Positions 1-11,036 of a stretch of 64,000 nt of DNA are shown here, one piece after another. The first letter of the stretch is position 1; every line of letters starts with the position of its first letter. Made by a program: the position numbers and the translations under genes. Below the pieces are notes generated by a model. It was not told the DNA's origin and ran no database searches. It worked only from the letters and a program-made list of their open reading frames with translations. This DNA is from Gliomastix tumulicola (lineage: Eukaryota > Ascomycota > Sordariomycetes > Hypocreales > Bionectriaceae): the NCBI GenBank assembly GCA_001599755.1, contig BCHX01000007.1, positions 3,348,001 to 3,412,000 of the forward strand, given 5' to 3'.

Positions 1-427
1 TGCCTCGCCTGCTCAACAGTCTCGACCTATTCACGCCATCAGCAGATGTTCTCGACCTCCCGATGGTATTGAGACTCACCTGAGGAATGACAATGCTGGC
101 ACCGGCGTCCAGAGCATAGCCAATGGCAGCGTGGTCGTGGCCGGGCACACGAACGAAGGGAATGGTCTTGCCGCCGCTCATGAAGATGGCCTCGTGAACC
201 ATGTTAGTCATGGTCTCGACGTTGCACGAGGTGTGCTCCCAGTCGATCCAGACACTGTCAAAGCCCATGGGGGCCAGATGCCTGATGAGAGGAAGAGAGC
301 TCAGGCCGGCGTAGTAGCCCAGCATGGGGGGGATCTTCTTCTCGTGGGCATCACGGATGGCCTGTCGGGCACGGTGGGGCTGGAAGAGCGAGGGAGCGGC
401 GTAGGCCGACATGCCGTTGGAGGCCAT
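1..427 (-). CDS. HpcH/HpaI-type aldolase, 5' part only
   Basis: The first exon is 80..427 (116 codons). A 53-base intron (27..79, GTGAGT donor, CTGATG branch-like site, TAG acceptor) is followed by a second exon that leaves the window at base 1. The protein reads MASNGMSAYAAPSLF, then an LGYYAGLSSLP segment, FDSVWIDWEHTSCN and DAGASIVIPQ, with VETVEQAR after the intron. The D-x-E-H motif and the ASIVIPQVETVEQA stretch are typical of the HpcH/HpaI aldolase and citrate-lyase-beta family. These are metal-dependent class II enzymes that cleave or form C-C bonds of 2-keto acids such as pyruvate. The substrate cannot be told from this piece. The C-terminal half with the remaining metal ligand is outside the window. 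Confidence 0.8.
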   Translation of the reverse strand, partial: MASNGMSAYAAPSLFQPHRARQAIRDAHEKKIPPMLGYYAGLSSLPLIRHLAPMGFDSVWIDWEHTSCNVETMTNMVHEAIFMSGGKTIPFVRVPGHDHAAIGYALDAGASIVIPQVSLNTIGRSRTSADGVNRSRLLSRRG

Positions 428-2076
428 TGTGATATGAATGTTATAGAAAGAAGACTGGGGAGAAGGGAGAGGAGTCGATGTGAGTGATGAGGAGGGAAGA
501 GAACCCGAGCACCAGACCCGGGAGCCCCCTCCGTTTTTAAACATCGAGACTCCCTCCCTCCCAGCTTATGCCACTGATCATCATCAAACGACGACGATAC
601 AGTTTCCACAGCCCCAGCCAGTGCTGAGATAATCCCACACCATACGTCAAAACCGCCGGCACTACTCGACTCTAGCGGTGTAGCTGGGCCTCGTCTGTGC
701 GAAAGAAACGGGTTCTCTAGACGGGCCTAAGCGGATTTTGGCTCCATGCGCCGCGGCCTTCGTCGAGGCTCGTATGTCCGGGATGGCCCCTGAATGAAAA
801 GGCTCCGTCTGTCTCGCAGGGCGGACATCGTCCGCTTCCGCCGCTTTAAGCCATGCTGTCAATCAAGAAGGTCCCTTTGCAGGAAACAGGTTGGCGTATC
901 AATGCAAACGTGCAGCGTTGCGTTGTGGTAAGAGGAGCCGAAAGAGGGACCACCCCCGTTGGGAGGTTTGGTTGGAAGGCTGCGCCGCTAGTGCTCATGT
1001 CAGACCCGTGGGAAAATGCGCGGTGTGCGCTAGTTCGAGTCCCGGGCCCTACTAGACTGTGGCGTTGAGATGTGGCAGGATCGTGATTCCAGAGCAGGCA
1101 GCTTGCTTTTCAGGGCCTGGGGCCTGTTCGTGTCAGCTTAGGGGGACTTTAGCTGGACTGTTGGGTTGGCCAGAAGTCAAGTGAGAAGACATGGACTGTT
1201 GGCGAGGGCATGTCATCGTCTCATGGTACTTGTGCAACCCCCCGCCAGCCAATCTTCGTTCTGGAGGACCGACGACGCGGTGGTCGGTGCCGTTTCTCCA
1301 GAGTGATGAGTGTCGTCCTCGTCTTACATCCACAGCGGAGCGGAGGTATAGCTAAACCCTGCAATCCTCCGTCACCGACTTGCATATCCCACACGGGCTT
1401 TGTCATGCAGTCATGCTGTCAGAACACGAAATCACTGGAGAATCATTCCCGCAGTCTGGATGTACGAACGAACCCATTGGCTGCTGATCGTCTCTGGCTG
1501 CTGGCTGACCATCCGGAGTCCATGACATTAAGCTTGCCGAAGACCAGATGAGGCTCACATCAGCTCCCAGCCCTACCCCGGCCCGATACAGCGATAGATG
1601 GGACGCGCTTACTAGCCATATACGTGGCCGTTTTTTCTCCTCTCCCGATGAATGCCGTGGGGGCTATTTTGGGTGCATGCAGGTTCAGTGAATGCGGTCG
1701 GTTTTAGGGCGCCGCGAATCTTCGGGGTTTAGCAGGCCCCCCGAGAAATCCGGAGCGTGAACTGGGATGCTGAGGTTGCATCGCATGAACAGCGGTTGTC
1801 TATCGATCCTCTTGTCGCGTCACCGCTGGTTTCACCTTCGGACTTAGGAGGGAGAGGTTTGCGAAGAAGTCGCGCGTCCCCCGTCTTTTTTTCCTCTTCT
1901 TTTCTTCCAGGTGTACACACACACAAAGTGTCCTCGTCACTCTTGAGGGACGTGCATATGGGGGCAACGGGTTATCAATTTGTCACTATGCTAGATATTA
2001 TCCGCACGGTCACCATTGCCTCCTTTTTTTTATCCTCCTTTTTTGTTCGATCGATCATTCGCACTGAGCATGGCCT
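428..2076. other. Intergenic, no gene seen
   Basis: This stretch separates the aldolase start from the end of THI4. Open frames on both strands are short, overlap each other and resemble no known protein. It must hold the aldolase promoter (right next to 427) and the THI4 3' end. I see no tRNA, repeat or transposon. A TTCGAGTCC string near 1031 resembles a tRNA B box but lacks a pairing stem. Confidence 0.5.
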
Positions 2077-3380
<1,304 letters not shown>

Positions 3381-4183
3381 CTGCATGATAACAACGATCA
3401 TCTTGGGATAATATGGTTCCATTGAAAGGGCGCCATGACTGGCTGGCTGCTCAGACCGGAGGGCCTGGGTGCTGTACCGAGTAAGTCTGGAGCATGAGGG
3501 AATATGTCAGCGCTGTCTACGGGAGGGGGGGAGATGACACGGGAGCTGGAAGGTCTCGACAAACTTGTGAGTAGGTACGTTGCTGGTGCTGGTTCTGATT
3601 CTGATGCTTCTTGGGACGATCTGAGTGTGTTGCAGGAGGGAAGTTTCTCAGGATGAGCAGTCTAAACTTCAGGGTCTACTTATACTAGGGTCTAGACCCC
3701 TATGGTGTCATTGGCGGCATCCCGCCCAGATGAGGGGTAATCGCGATGATATAATTCACGCGTCAAAGAGCCACTGGGCCAACACCCACTCCTCAGATGA
3801 ACGGGCAAATCACAGCGAGTCGTGTTATCAACAGCAAATTGTCGTCTCCAGTTTGTTGGCTGATCTGTTGGCTGGACACACACACGCAGCATGAGGAGGG
3901 ACAGCTCGCGCCCATTGGCTCCCCGGAGCGTCCGGACACGAGCTCCGGCTTCGTCCTCCGTTTGTCGGACTGACAGAGGCCTGAGCTCGGGGTTCTAAGC
4001 CGCCTCTGGCCGCTCCGATGGCGGTTTGGACGTGGGGGTTTGCATTATACTGGCAGGTTGGAGTGTCACTTGCTGTCACTTGCTGTCACTCGCTGGTTCT
4101 GGTGAGGGTGAGGAAGGGGAGGAGCCGGAGATGTTTTGCTATGGCTTCCATGCAGAGCAAGTCACGCCCAGTTCCTCTGGGTA
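3381..4183. other. Intergenic, THI4 promoter side
   Basis: No gene is seen. The part next to 3381 should hold the THI4 core promoter. A 12-base perfect palindrome, GGGTCTAGACCC, lies near 3690. Short open frames here resemble nothing known. Three copies of TGTCACTTGC-like sequence sit near 4063-4092. Confidence 0.45.
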
Positions 4184-4957
4184 TCACGCCTCGGCGACCT
4201 CCTTGACAGTCTTCACAAACTGCGCCGGGTCGTGTCCAAACCGCCCCAGGAACAGCCCGTCCACGCCATCCTTCAACTTCTCATACAGCCCCGGGCCTGC
4301 ACTCCCGCCGTAGACGACTCTCGTGACGCCCTCCCGCGCCTTGACACTGCCCAGATTCCTGATGCCATCGACGACAGCAAGAACATGGGCCTCGCCCGCA
4401 GGCTGACTCGCCCCAATAGCCCAGACGGGCTCATACGCCAGCACAACCTCGTCCTCGTCGTCCACAGCAGCAAGCACAGCATCGACCTGCACCTGGACCT
4501 CACCCACGGCGACGCTGATCCCGTCGGCGTCGCCCCCCTGCGTCGTCTCCCCGATGCACACCAGCGGGATCATCCCGTTCCGCGCCACGGCCGCCGCCTT
4601 ACCAGCAGTGATTTCGTCCGTCTCGCGAAAGATGCGCCGCCGCTCGGCGTGTCCGACCTCGACGATGCGCACGTTCGCCTCCCGCAGCACCGACGGACTC
4701 ACCTCGCCCGTGAACGCGCCGTTGTCCTCCCAGTGCGTGTCCTGCGCGCCGAGCCAGACGGAGGAGTCCTTGAGCAGGGTGCCCGTTGACTGCAGGGAGA
4801 TGAAGTCCGGGATGATGAAGATGTCGAGTTTGTCGAGGATGTCGCGGGGCAGCGTGTCGAGGGCGGCGAGGGCTGAGGTTGTGAAGTCGTGGGTGCGCTG
4901 GAGGGAGAAGTACATCTTGGTGGAGAGGCCGATGATTCGGCGGCGTTGGGAGGCCAT
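4184..4957 (-). CDS. EYI1: Triosephosphate-isomerase-fold sugar-phosphate isomerase, EYI1-like
   Basis: An intronless frame of 257 residues has the TIM barrel catalytic set: Lys14 in STKMYF, His103 in VGHAERRRIF and Glu176 in LAYEPVWAIG, plus VYGGSAGPG for phosphate binding. It is too diverged to be the housekeeping glycolytic enzyme (the N-terminal F-x-x-GNWK signature is STKMY here). In bacteria and Yarrowia such second TIM proteins (EryH, LerI, EYI1) interconvert L- and D-erythrulose phosphates. It lies next to a DHA-kinase-family gene on the same strand and near an RpiB gene, the same trio as in the erythritol pathway. The role is inferred from that context. The symbol is by analogy with yeast. 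Confidence 0.8.
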   Translation of the reverse strand: MASQRRRIIGLSTKMYFSLQRTHDFTTSALAALDTLPRDILDKLDIFIIPDFISLQSTGTLLKDSSVWLGAQDTHWEDNGAFTGEVSPSVLREANVRIVEVGHAERRRIFRETDEITAGKAAAVARNGMIPLVCIGETTQGGDADGISVAVGEVQVQVDAVLAAVDDEDEVVLAYEPVWAIGASQPAGEAHVLAVVDGIRNLGSVKAREGVTRVVYGGSAGPGLYEKLKDGVDGLFLGRFGHDPAQFVKTVKEVAEA

Positions 4958-5856
4958 GCTGGGCTTGAGATGTGGCCTGTATCAGCTGGGGAAAGGGAGT
5001 GTAGGGGGGTGAATGGCACGAGCAACGATGTAAGTGAGAGTGAGTCGCCCTGGTGAGCAAGATGTGTGAGGACAGCGCGGGGAGACTGGGTTGGCGGTTC
5101 GCTTGGAGTTGCCCGCGATGATCACGGGTCAGCAACAGGCCCAAATTACAACAGCACTCATCGGTTCGGGAGTCCAGGTCGGGTCGGGTCTCACTAACTA
5201 GCAGCAAGACATGCCCCTGAACTCCCTGAGCACCCACCACGCCGGCACGCTGTTCTGGGCTCTTCCCCCCTGGCCTAGCCCAAGCTCCAGTAGGCTCCAG
5301 TAGTTCCAGCTTCTTTTCAGTGGCTCCCCGTCCCATCTTCCAGCGTTCCCGTAACGCCCAAATCCCCAGATCCATTCCCGATGAGGCAAACCGAGCTTCG
5401 CCGCCAACTCGTCGAGGTCCCTTCCCACGATGCTATTTTGATATATCCCGTCGTCCACGGCTGCCCGGCCGTGATGCGTAGCTTGTCCACGCTGTCACGG
5501 ATCCTATCCGGACCCAGTGGGAAGATCTGTCAGGTGAGCTGAAGAGTTTGTCTCTGTGCGCTGGGTGCGTTAGCGCGTTGTGGCCGGCGAAAGCGCCGAC
5601 GCCGGAGAATCAATCCGAGGCGGGCCACGATCCGGTACTCGTCGAGGTGCGTGTAAGAAGAGAGTCATGATTGTGGGAGAAAGGGTGCATTGGTTAATGG
5701 TGCCGCTGCATAGTGAGATAGGAGGGAGGTTACGACAGGTCCTACAGATGGATATTCAACACGGCTACACGCAAACTCTACAGACTCGATAGCATGAAAT
5801 CATAGACGTAATCATTAAATAGGTAGATAGAAGTAAACCAAAGCTACACCACTCCC
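4958..5856. other. Intergenic between the two minus-strand erythrulose-type genes
   Basis: About 0.9 kb holds the promoter of the isomerase gene (next to 4957) and the 3' end of the kinase gene. I see no conserved protein on either strand and no RNA gene. Small open frames here look like chance. Confidence 0.4.
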
Positions 5857-7632
5857 TCAAGCAGACCCCTTGTGAATACCACGGATAGCCACCATGGCGC
5901 CCCAAGCACCCGGATCAGGAGGCAGCTCCCCAGCATCCTTGGAGCCGCCGCCGACGTACGTCGCCCTCCCCAGCTTGGGCTTCATGGTCTTGGTGGCCTC
6001 GGCGCCGTTGACGGCCGCCTCGACGCCCTGCGCGAAGTTCGTCTTCTCCATGGCGTCGGCGAACGGGATGAGCGTGTCCATGACCGTGCGGTCGCCCACC
6101 TTGGCGGGAGTGTATCGCCTCAGACTCGCGAGGGCAGCAGACAGAGACACGCCCCAGAGGTGGTCGAGGCCCTTGGTCGTTGTGCCGACATTGCTCTCGA
6201 GGGCCGCGCGGAGGGACACGAAGAAGATGCCCAGGATGCCGCCGAGGGTACCGCCCATCTTGCTCTCGACAATGTCCTCGAGCTCGAGCAGCACCTTGAC
6301 AACGGAGCCAGACTTGGCCAGGCCACCGTCGAGAGCAGCCAGCAGAGAAGTAGCACCGGTCTTGAGCGTCTCACCGCAGTCGCCGTCGCCCATGACGGTA
6401 TCCCACTTCGTCAGGTCAGGCTCGGCGTCCACGACGGCCTTGCACGCCTCACGCAGCATCTTCTCCAGCACGCCGGCATCGACTTTCAGGTCCTTGGTGT
6501 CGTCGACGACCTTGGCCTCCTCCTTGGGCGGCTGCACGAGCTGCGCCTTGCGAGCCCGGCGGTTGACGGCCTGGGAACCCGTCATGGACTCCCAGTACGT
6601 CGTCGTCCGCACGTCGAAGAAGCCCTTGATCTGGTCGACGCTGTACTTGGTGTTCTTAGCCGCAGCCGTGACATTGATGACGGAGACGGAGAAGGCGGGC
6701 GCATTGAGCGACGTCTCGAGGAAGCCGGCGCACACGCGCTCAGGCTGGATGTCCCACTTCGTGTCGAGCTGCTCGAGGAGCTCGTCGACCAGCGCGCCGA
6801 TCTCGAGGTGCGACATGCCGCCGAAGTTGCTGACGAGCAGGATGGTCTCATCGCCGGGCGCGAACTTGACGTAGCTGCGCTCCGGGTCGTTCTGGTCGAG
6901 CGTGTGCGTGAGGATCTGGTCCACGAGCTCGGGGGCCGTCGGCGCGGGCGAGAGCTTCTTGTAGCCGGGCTCGTTGTGCGGGCCGGTGCCCAGCTCGACC
7001 TCGTCGTCTTGAAGAACCGCGTGCTCGGTGCGTCCGGGGACGTGGCAGTGGTCGAGAGTGGCGGCAATGGAGACAATCTGGTCGGCAAAGGCGATACCGA
7101 GATCGTAGACATCATCGAGAGACTCGCCGGCCCCAGACGCGCCGCCAATGACTTTCAGGACGGCGATCTGGCCCGCCAGTCCTCTCCGACCGACCATGCT
7201 GCCATTCGCCTTGCCCACAGACACGTCGTCGCCGCAGATGATCATCCGCGACCTGTGGCCCGCCGCATTGGCCTTCTCGTTGGCGAGCCCAAAGTGCAGG
7301 CAGTCGCCCGTGTAGTTGGTGATGACGAGCAGCGTGCCCGCGTCGCTGGGGACGGCCTCGACGGCGGCGAGGATCTGCTTGGTGCTCGGGCTCGCGAAGA
7401 TGTCGCCCTGGACGGACGCCGCCAGCATGTTGGTGCCGACGTAGCCCGTCCAGGCGGGCTCGTGGCCCGAGCCGCCGCCGCTGATGATGCTGACCTTGGA
7501 GCGGTCGTAGGAGGTGTCGTAGACGACGCGGTTGGCCTCGTCGAGGCTGAGGGCCGGGTTGTAGGAGATGATGCCGCGGAGGGCCTTGTTGACGAGGCCG
7601 TCCGACGAGTTGAAGAGGTGACGATTCGACAT
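5857..7632 (-). CDS. EYK1: Dihydroxyacetone kinase family, probable erythrulose kinase (EYK1-like)
   Basis: An intronless gene of 591 residues, the normal length of single-chain ATP-dependent DHA kinases. The N-terminal DhaK domain has GGGSGHEP (residues 52-59) and, after CHVPGR, the GPHNEPG motif whose His219 should bind the carbonyl of the substrate covalently. The C-terminal DhaL domain has DTVMGDGDCGETL for ATP and Mg binding and GGTLGGILGIFF. The family phosphorylates dihydroxyacetone, and some members prefer D- or L-erythrulose. The flanking TIM-type and RpiB-type isomerases favour erythrulose, as with Yarrowia EYK1. Ordinary DHA kinase (DAK1 type) remains possible from sequence alone. 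It is transcribed away from the RpiB gene across a 1-kb shared promoter region. Confidence 0.88.
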   Translation of the reverse strand: MSNRHLFNSSDGLVNKALRGIISYNPALSLDEANRVVYDTSYDRSKVSIISGGGSGHEPAWTGYVGTNMLAASVQGDIFASPSTKQILAAVEAVPSDAGTLLVITNYTGDCLHFGLANEKANAAGHRSRMIICGDDVSVGKANGSMVGRRGLAGQIAVLKVIGGASGAGESLDDVYDLGIAFADQIVSIAATLDHCHVPGRTEHAVLQDDEVELGTGPHNEPGYKKLSPAPTAPELVDQILTHTLDQNDPERSYVKFAPGDETILLVSNFGGMSHLEIGALVDELLEQLDTKWDIQPERVCAGFLETSLNAPAFSVSVINVTAAAKNTKYSVDQIKGFFDVRTTTYWESMTGSQAVNRRARKAQLVQPPKEEAKVVDDTKDLKVDAGVLEKMLREACKAVVDAEPDLTKWDTVMGDGDCGETLKTGATSLLAALDGGLAKSGSVVKVLLELEDIVESKMGGTLGGILGIFFVSLRAALESNVGTTTKGLDHLWGVSLSAALASLRRYTPAKVGDRTVMDTLIPFADAMEKTNFAQGVEAAVNGAEATKTMKPKLGRATYVGGGSKDAGELPPDPGAWGAMVAIRGIHKGSA

Positions 7633-8655
7633 GGCGGAGGTGTCTGCGTAGGTAGGACTTGGGGAGAGAGGAGGAGGGATGGGGAGAAAGAGGAGGGGAG
7701 CAAGGAGGAGGGAGGACAGCCGGAGGAGATCTGCTGCGCACGGAGAGAGCTCCAGGTGGGATGGATGTGCTGAAATACTATACCTAGGTAGTAGCTACGG
7801 CGACAACCCGTGCTCTGGCAGCAGCCCAGCGCTTCGAGTTTCCAAAAGAGGACCCGTCTGGTCCGTGAGCCGTGATACGGGATTCCAGGCCGTGATCGGG
7901 CGTCGCCAGAAGCTCAGTCGAGTTCTCGAGCTTTCCTCCTCGTCAACACTCCCCCCCTGCTAGATCACTTTAGCCAGCAAATCTGCCCCTCCTTTTCCCT
8001 TCTTCCTCCCCGCGTCTCGCAGCTTCGACCTGCCCCTCCCTTCCAGTCTTCTGCCCCTCCAAATCCACTCTGTGTCCCCCTTCTAACTCCCCGATGAGCT
8101 CATTCCTGGCTGAGTTGTTAGGCTGGGCTTGTCCACGCCCCCGGTTAAAATGGCTCTGCTCCGTAGTTAACTAAGGGACTCGACTGGATGTGCGACCGCG
8201 TCTCCTGTCACACGGGCGCCCGGGCTGCCCAAAGAGGCAGTCCGAAGCACTGTAGACCACTATAGAGCTTCTCTGAATCGTTGCTTGTGTTGCCCCTCGT
8301 GGATCCAGTCGATTTTCGCCCATGTGGGCACTGCTTCCATACCGAACTTGCCACTGAATCCAACCCCGTGGACGGGTAAAATCAGAGAGGCAGAAAAAAA
8401 AAGCTGTGATGACGCCCCGGCGGATTCGCCGAGTGGGGGAGCCCGGCTCGGGAGAGCGATGATTCTTAATTGCTTGCGTCCTCAGGGCGGTGTCGGGGAG
8501 TCGGCGGTTTTCCCATTGCAATTCTCTCGCTGCTGTCTTGTTTGACTTCTTCTGTTCCAGAATTGACTTGACTCGTCTTGACCTGACCCGACTTCAGTAG
8601 TCTCTCCTCAACCTCCCCTTGTCAACCGTCTCAGACGCGCCCAAGACCACACATC
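7633..8655. promoter_or_regulatory. Shared divergent promoter region of kinase and RpiB-type genes
   Basis: The kinase starts leftward at 7632 and the isomerase rightward at 8656, so this 1.0-kb stretch must carry both promoters. It has pyrimidine-rich tracts (around 7930-8080 and 8580-8630, the latter a likely transcription-start region of the isomerase) and an A10 run near 8394. No coding potential is recognised. Individual regulator sites could not be assigned. Confidence 0.55.
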
Positions 8656-9179
8656 ATGTCCCGGAAATGGAGAATCGTCGTCGGCTGCGATGTAAGAACC
8701 GTCCTCAACTCCCGCCCTGTAAAACACGTCTGCTAACTGACATCCCCCAGGACGCAGGCGTCGGCTACAAGGACAAGCTCAAGGCCGACTTCGAAAAGGA
8801 CCCCCGCGTTGAGTCCGTCACCGACGTCGGCTCCCACGCGACACACGACAAGACGCCCTACCCGGGACGCGCCGCCGCCGCCGCCCGCCTCATCGCCGAG
8901 GGCAAGGCCGACCGTGCCCTCCTCGTCTGCGGCACGGGGCTGGGCGTCGCCATCGCGGCCAACAAGGTGAAAGGCATCCGGGCGGTGACGGCGCACGACC
9001 CCTTCAGCGTCGAGCGCAGCGTCCTGAGCAACAATGCGCAGGTGCTGTGCTTTGGCGAGCGCGTGATTGGGATCGAGCTTGCGCGCAAGTTGGCTGGGGA
9101 CTGGCTCGGGTATGAGTTTGATGAGCAGTGTGCCAGCGCGAAGAAGGTCAATGAGATCTGCCAGCTGGAGGAGCTGTAA
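8656..9179 (+). CDS. EYI2: RpiB-family sugar-phosphate isomerase, EYI2-like
   Basis: Exon 1 is 8656..8691 ([12 protein letters not shown]) and exon 2 is 8751..9179, separated by a 59-base intron with a textbook TGCTAACTGAC branch site. The product has 154 residues, the normal RpiB/LacAB length. Visible are [13 protein letters not shown], the catalytic Cys72 in [17 protein letters not shown] and the [12 protein letters not shown] block. Bacterial EryI/DerI and Yarrowia EYI2 of this family convert D-erythrulose-4-phosphate to D-erythrose-4-phosphate, while other members act on ribose- or allose-phosphate. The company of a DHA-kinase-type and a TIM-type gene supports the tetrose role. Reading straight from an earlier start at 8619 would ignore the intron and lose the N-terminal strand. 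Confidence 0.88.
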
Positions 9180-9804
9180 GCCGGATGAATACGGATTGGA
9201 CATTAACATAGAGCTAAGGCTCGGTCTGCAGAGGCGACCGGCCTTGAGAGATGAATATTGAAACCGATTTACTCCCATCCCATCCCTCCGTCGTCGGCGT
9301 TGTTGGACAGGCCCTAGAGACGCGACTGTGCCTTGTGATTCGAGTAGGCCACACACCCAAAGCAATGCGAGTGACTCAGATACACTGATTGCGGTTCTCC
9401 TGAATTCTGTCGATCGTATTATAGCTCGTGCTCGGCGCTCGCTTCGGGAAGAACGGCGACATCTATAACAGTATTGTTGTCGGCTTCCTTCCGGCCTTGG
9501 GTATCCAGCCACACTTGTTATCTGGGGGTAGTCAGATATTGCATGATGCTGCCGACTTCACCCCTAAACTTTCCGCACTCACCAAGATAGGCTTGCTCCC
9601 CGTTGAGGAAAGGGCACGACTAGCCGTAGAGCTCGATGAAGCTGATGTCGGCCGCCCAAGCGTTGGAAGCGATGCAGGATCACTTCAGGACGAAGAACTC
9701 CAGGTCGCCGATCAGCTAGTCGCTGAAGCACCGCGCATACGGCAGAGGTATCAAGGATAACATCGCTTGCACAGACTGCAAGAAAGTGGTTTTCATCGCT
9801 TTAC
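9180..9804. other. Intergenic 3' of the RpiB-type gene
   Basis: No gene is recognised. A plus-strand open frame of 110 codons (9428..9760) has no known domain. It lies opposite the direction of the regulator remnant that follows and is probably not coding. Confidence 0.4.
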
Positions 9805-10125
9805 TCACCACAGCGGCTTGGCTTTTAAGCTCCTTGACGAATTATTTGGCGCCCGGTGTGCGAGGCCTGCAACGTCCATGGAAACGACAGCCACGATAGT
9901 ATCATACACAATCTTGTGATATGAGTTTGGACTGCTCGAACTTTTGTCAAACGAGCTTTGGTGTAGTATAGGGAACCACGGGTGATACTTGATGAGCCAT
10001 ATGGATCGAACCTTGCTCGGTTCAAGGCCCATGGATTCCCCCGTCGACACGTTGCCGGACGTGTCGCTATTGGTGCTCGACGGGCCACTGGCTCTACCCC
10101 TGATGGGCTCAATGAACTCCTATGA
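9805..10125 (-). pseudogene. Fragment of a Zn2Cys6-type transcription factor
   Basis: On the minus strand an open stretch reads a Ser/Thr-rich linker, then LEPSKVRSIWLIKYHPWFPILHQ, KSSSSPNSYHKIVYDTIVAVV (broken here into pieces for brevity) and ends near KAKPLW. The HPWFPILH motif is typical of the start of the middle homology region of fungal Zn2Cys6 regulators. No zinc cluster is found upstream and the regulatory domain does not continue downstream, so this is a remnant or an internal exon of a gene I cannot complete. A GTGAGT donor follows the last codon. It sits right beside the erythrulose-type genes. In Yarrowia the corresponding cluster includes the activator EUF1, but identity with that gene is not shown. 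Confidence 0.4.
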
Positions 10126-10832
10126 GCCTCCACGGAAGTGCGAGGCGTTCGACGGCGGGCTCGCTGCGGACGAACGCATTCCACCATGTTATCGGGCGCT
10201 ACTTCCTGTCCAAGGTCTGCCATTGGCGGTGATGCTGATACCGCTGCCGGCAACGTCGCCGCGGCAGCTTGGATGGACAGACCAGAAGTCCGCTCCAAGC
10301 TTCTAGTTTCTTCCAGGACTCTTACAACTTTCTATAGCCGACTGTCGACCTCATCTGCGACACCATACTCAGTCATTGGCGTACAAGGGGCTCGCGCCTG
10401 GCAAGGCAGATGCGGAAGATCATTCTAAGGGGAGGTTGGAGGAGGGCCCCGTCCGATTTCAAATGAACGGGTACACAGCGGGAACAAACACTCAATGGAG
10501 TTTAAGGAATTATAATGCTTTCATGTAGCATGTGGCTCGCTGTGGCGGCTAATTAGCCCAACGGTGCCGGATCTATAGGCTCGCTGGGAGTTCTACCGAA
10601 ATTCAGTGTTCTGCGCATCTCTTCGATATATTTATTTAATAATCAGCCACTGTAAGACTTGGCGTTCCTACTGCTCCATAATCCGGCCCATGTGAAGCCC
10701 GCCACTAGAAGCGCCAACGGGATATAGCCTCCGTGATGAATTCGTCGCTCCTTTCGCATCAGTAGACTGGAACCCGGCAGGATTAAGAACTGCAAACACT
10801 CAGCAACAGCTATTGGGGCATATAAAACCCTA
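10126..10832. other. Intergenic upstream of pectin lyase, lower GC
   Basis: No gene is recognised. The composition is richer in A+T than in the flanking housekeeping genes. A CATATAAAAC TATA-like site lies near 10820. Confidence 0.35.
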
Positions 10833-10916
10833 CTTGAACCGCTACCCGAGATACTTACACCGCTGCCCGGGATTACTTATGCCGCTTTCCGGGACGCTTG
10901 AGCCGCTGTCCATACC
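10833..10916 (+). repeat. Four direct repeats of 20-22 bp in the pectin lyase promoter
   Basis: Units start at 10833, 10854, 10876 and 10897 and share the pattern CTTrnrCCGCTnnCCgGGA. The spacing is two helical turns. They end about 35 bp before a TATA box and 120 bp before the ATG of the pectin lyase. This layout suggests repeated binding sites for an activator or repressor (inference). Confidence 0.7.
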
Positions 10917-10950
10917 ATGAAGGGTGCACAGAAGTGTCTGCCACGACTTC

Positions 10951-10957
10951 TATAAAA
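10951..10957 (+). promoter_or_regulatory. TATA box of the pectin lyase gene
   Basis: TATAAAA lies 80 bases before the ATG at 11037, directly after the repeat block at 10833..10916. Confidence 0.5.
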
Positions 10958-11036
10958 TGGGCTGCCAATCCTATCGATGCAACTTTGCAAGTCCTCAGAT
11001 TGTGAATCATGATACACTGGTTACCTGGGGTCGAAC

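Noticed and set aside
131..487. Plus-strand open frame of 118 codons
   Set aside because: It is the complement of the aldolase first exon, which has clear family motifs on the minus strand.
1025..1060. TTCGAGTCC string resembling a tRNA B box
   Set aside because: Flanking bases do not form a T stem, and no A box or acceptor stem is found at the right distance.
3684..3702. GGGTCTAGACCC palindrome as a regulator site
   Set aside because: A single copy with no second site or known match; kept only as a remark in the intergenic entry.
5872..7773. 633-codon plus-strand frame opposite the kinase gene
   Set aside because: Antisense shadow of a long GC-rich gene; no motif, and the kinase strand has full DhaK and DhaL signatures.
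9428..9760. Plus-strand frame of 110 codons after the RpiB-type gene
   Set aside because: No motif, no signal peptide, and it lies in an intergenic stretch next to a minus-strand remnant.
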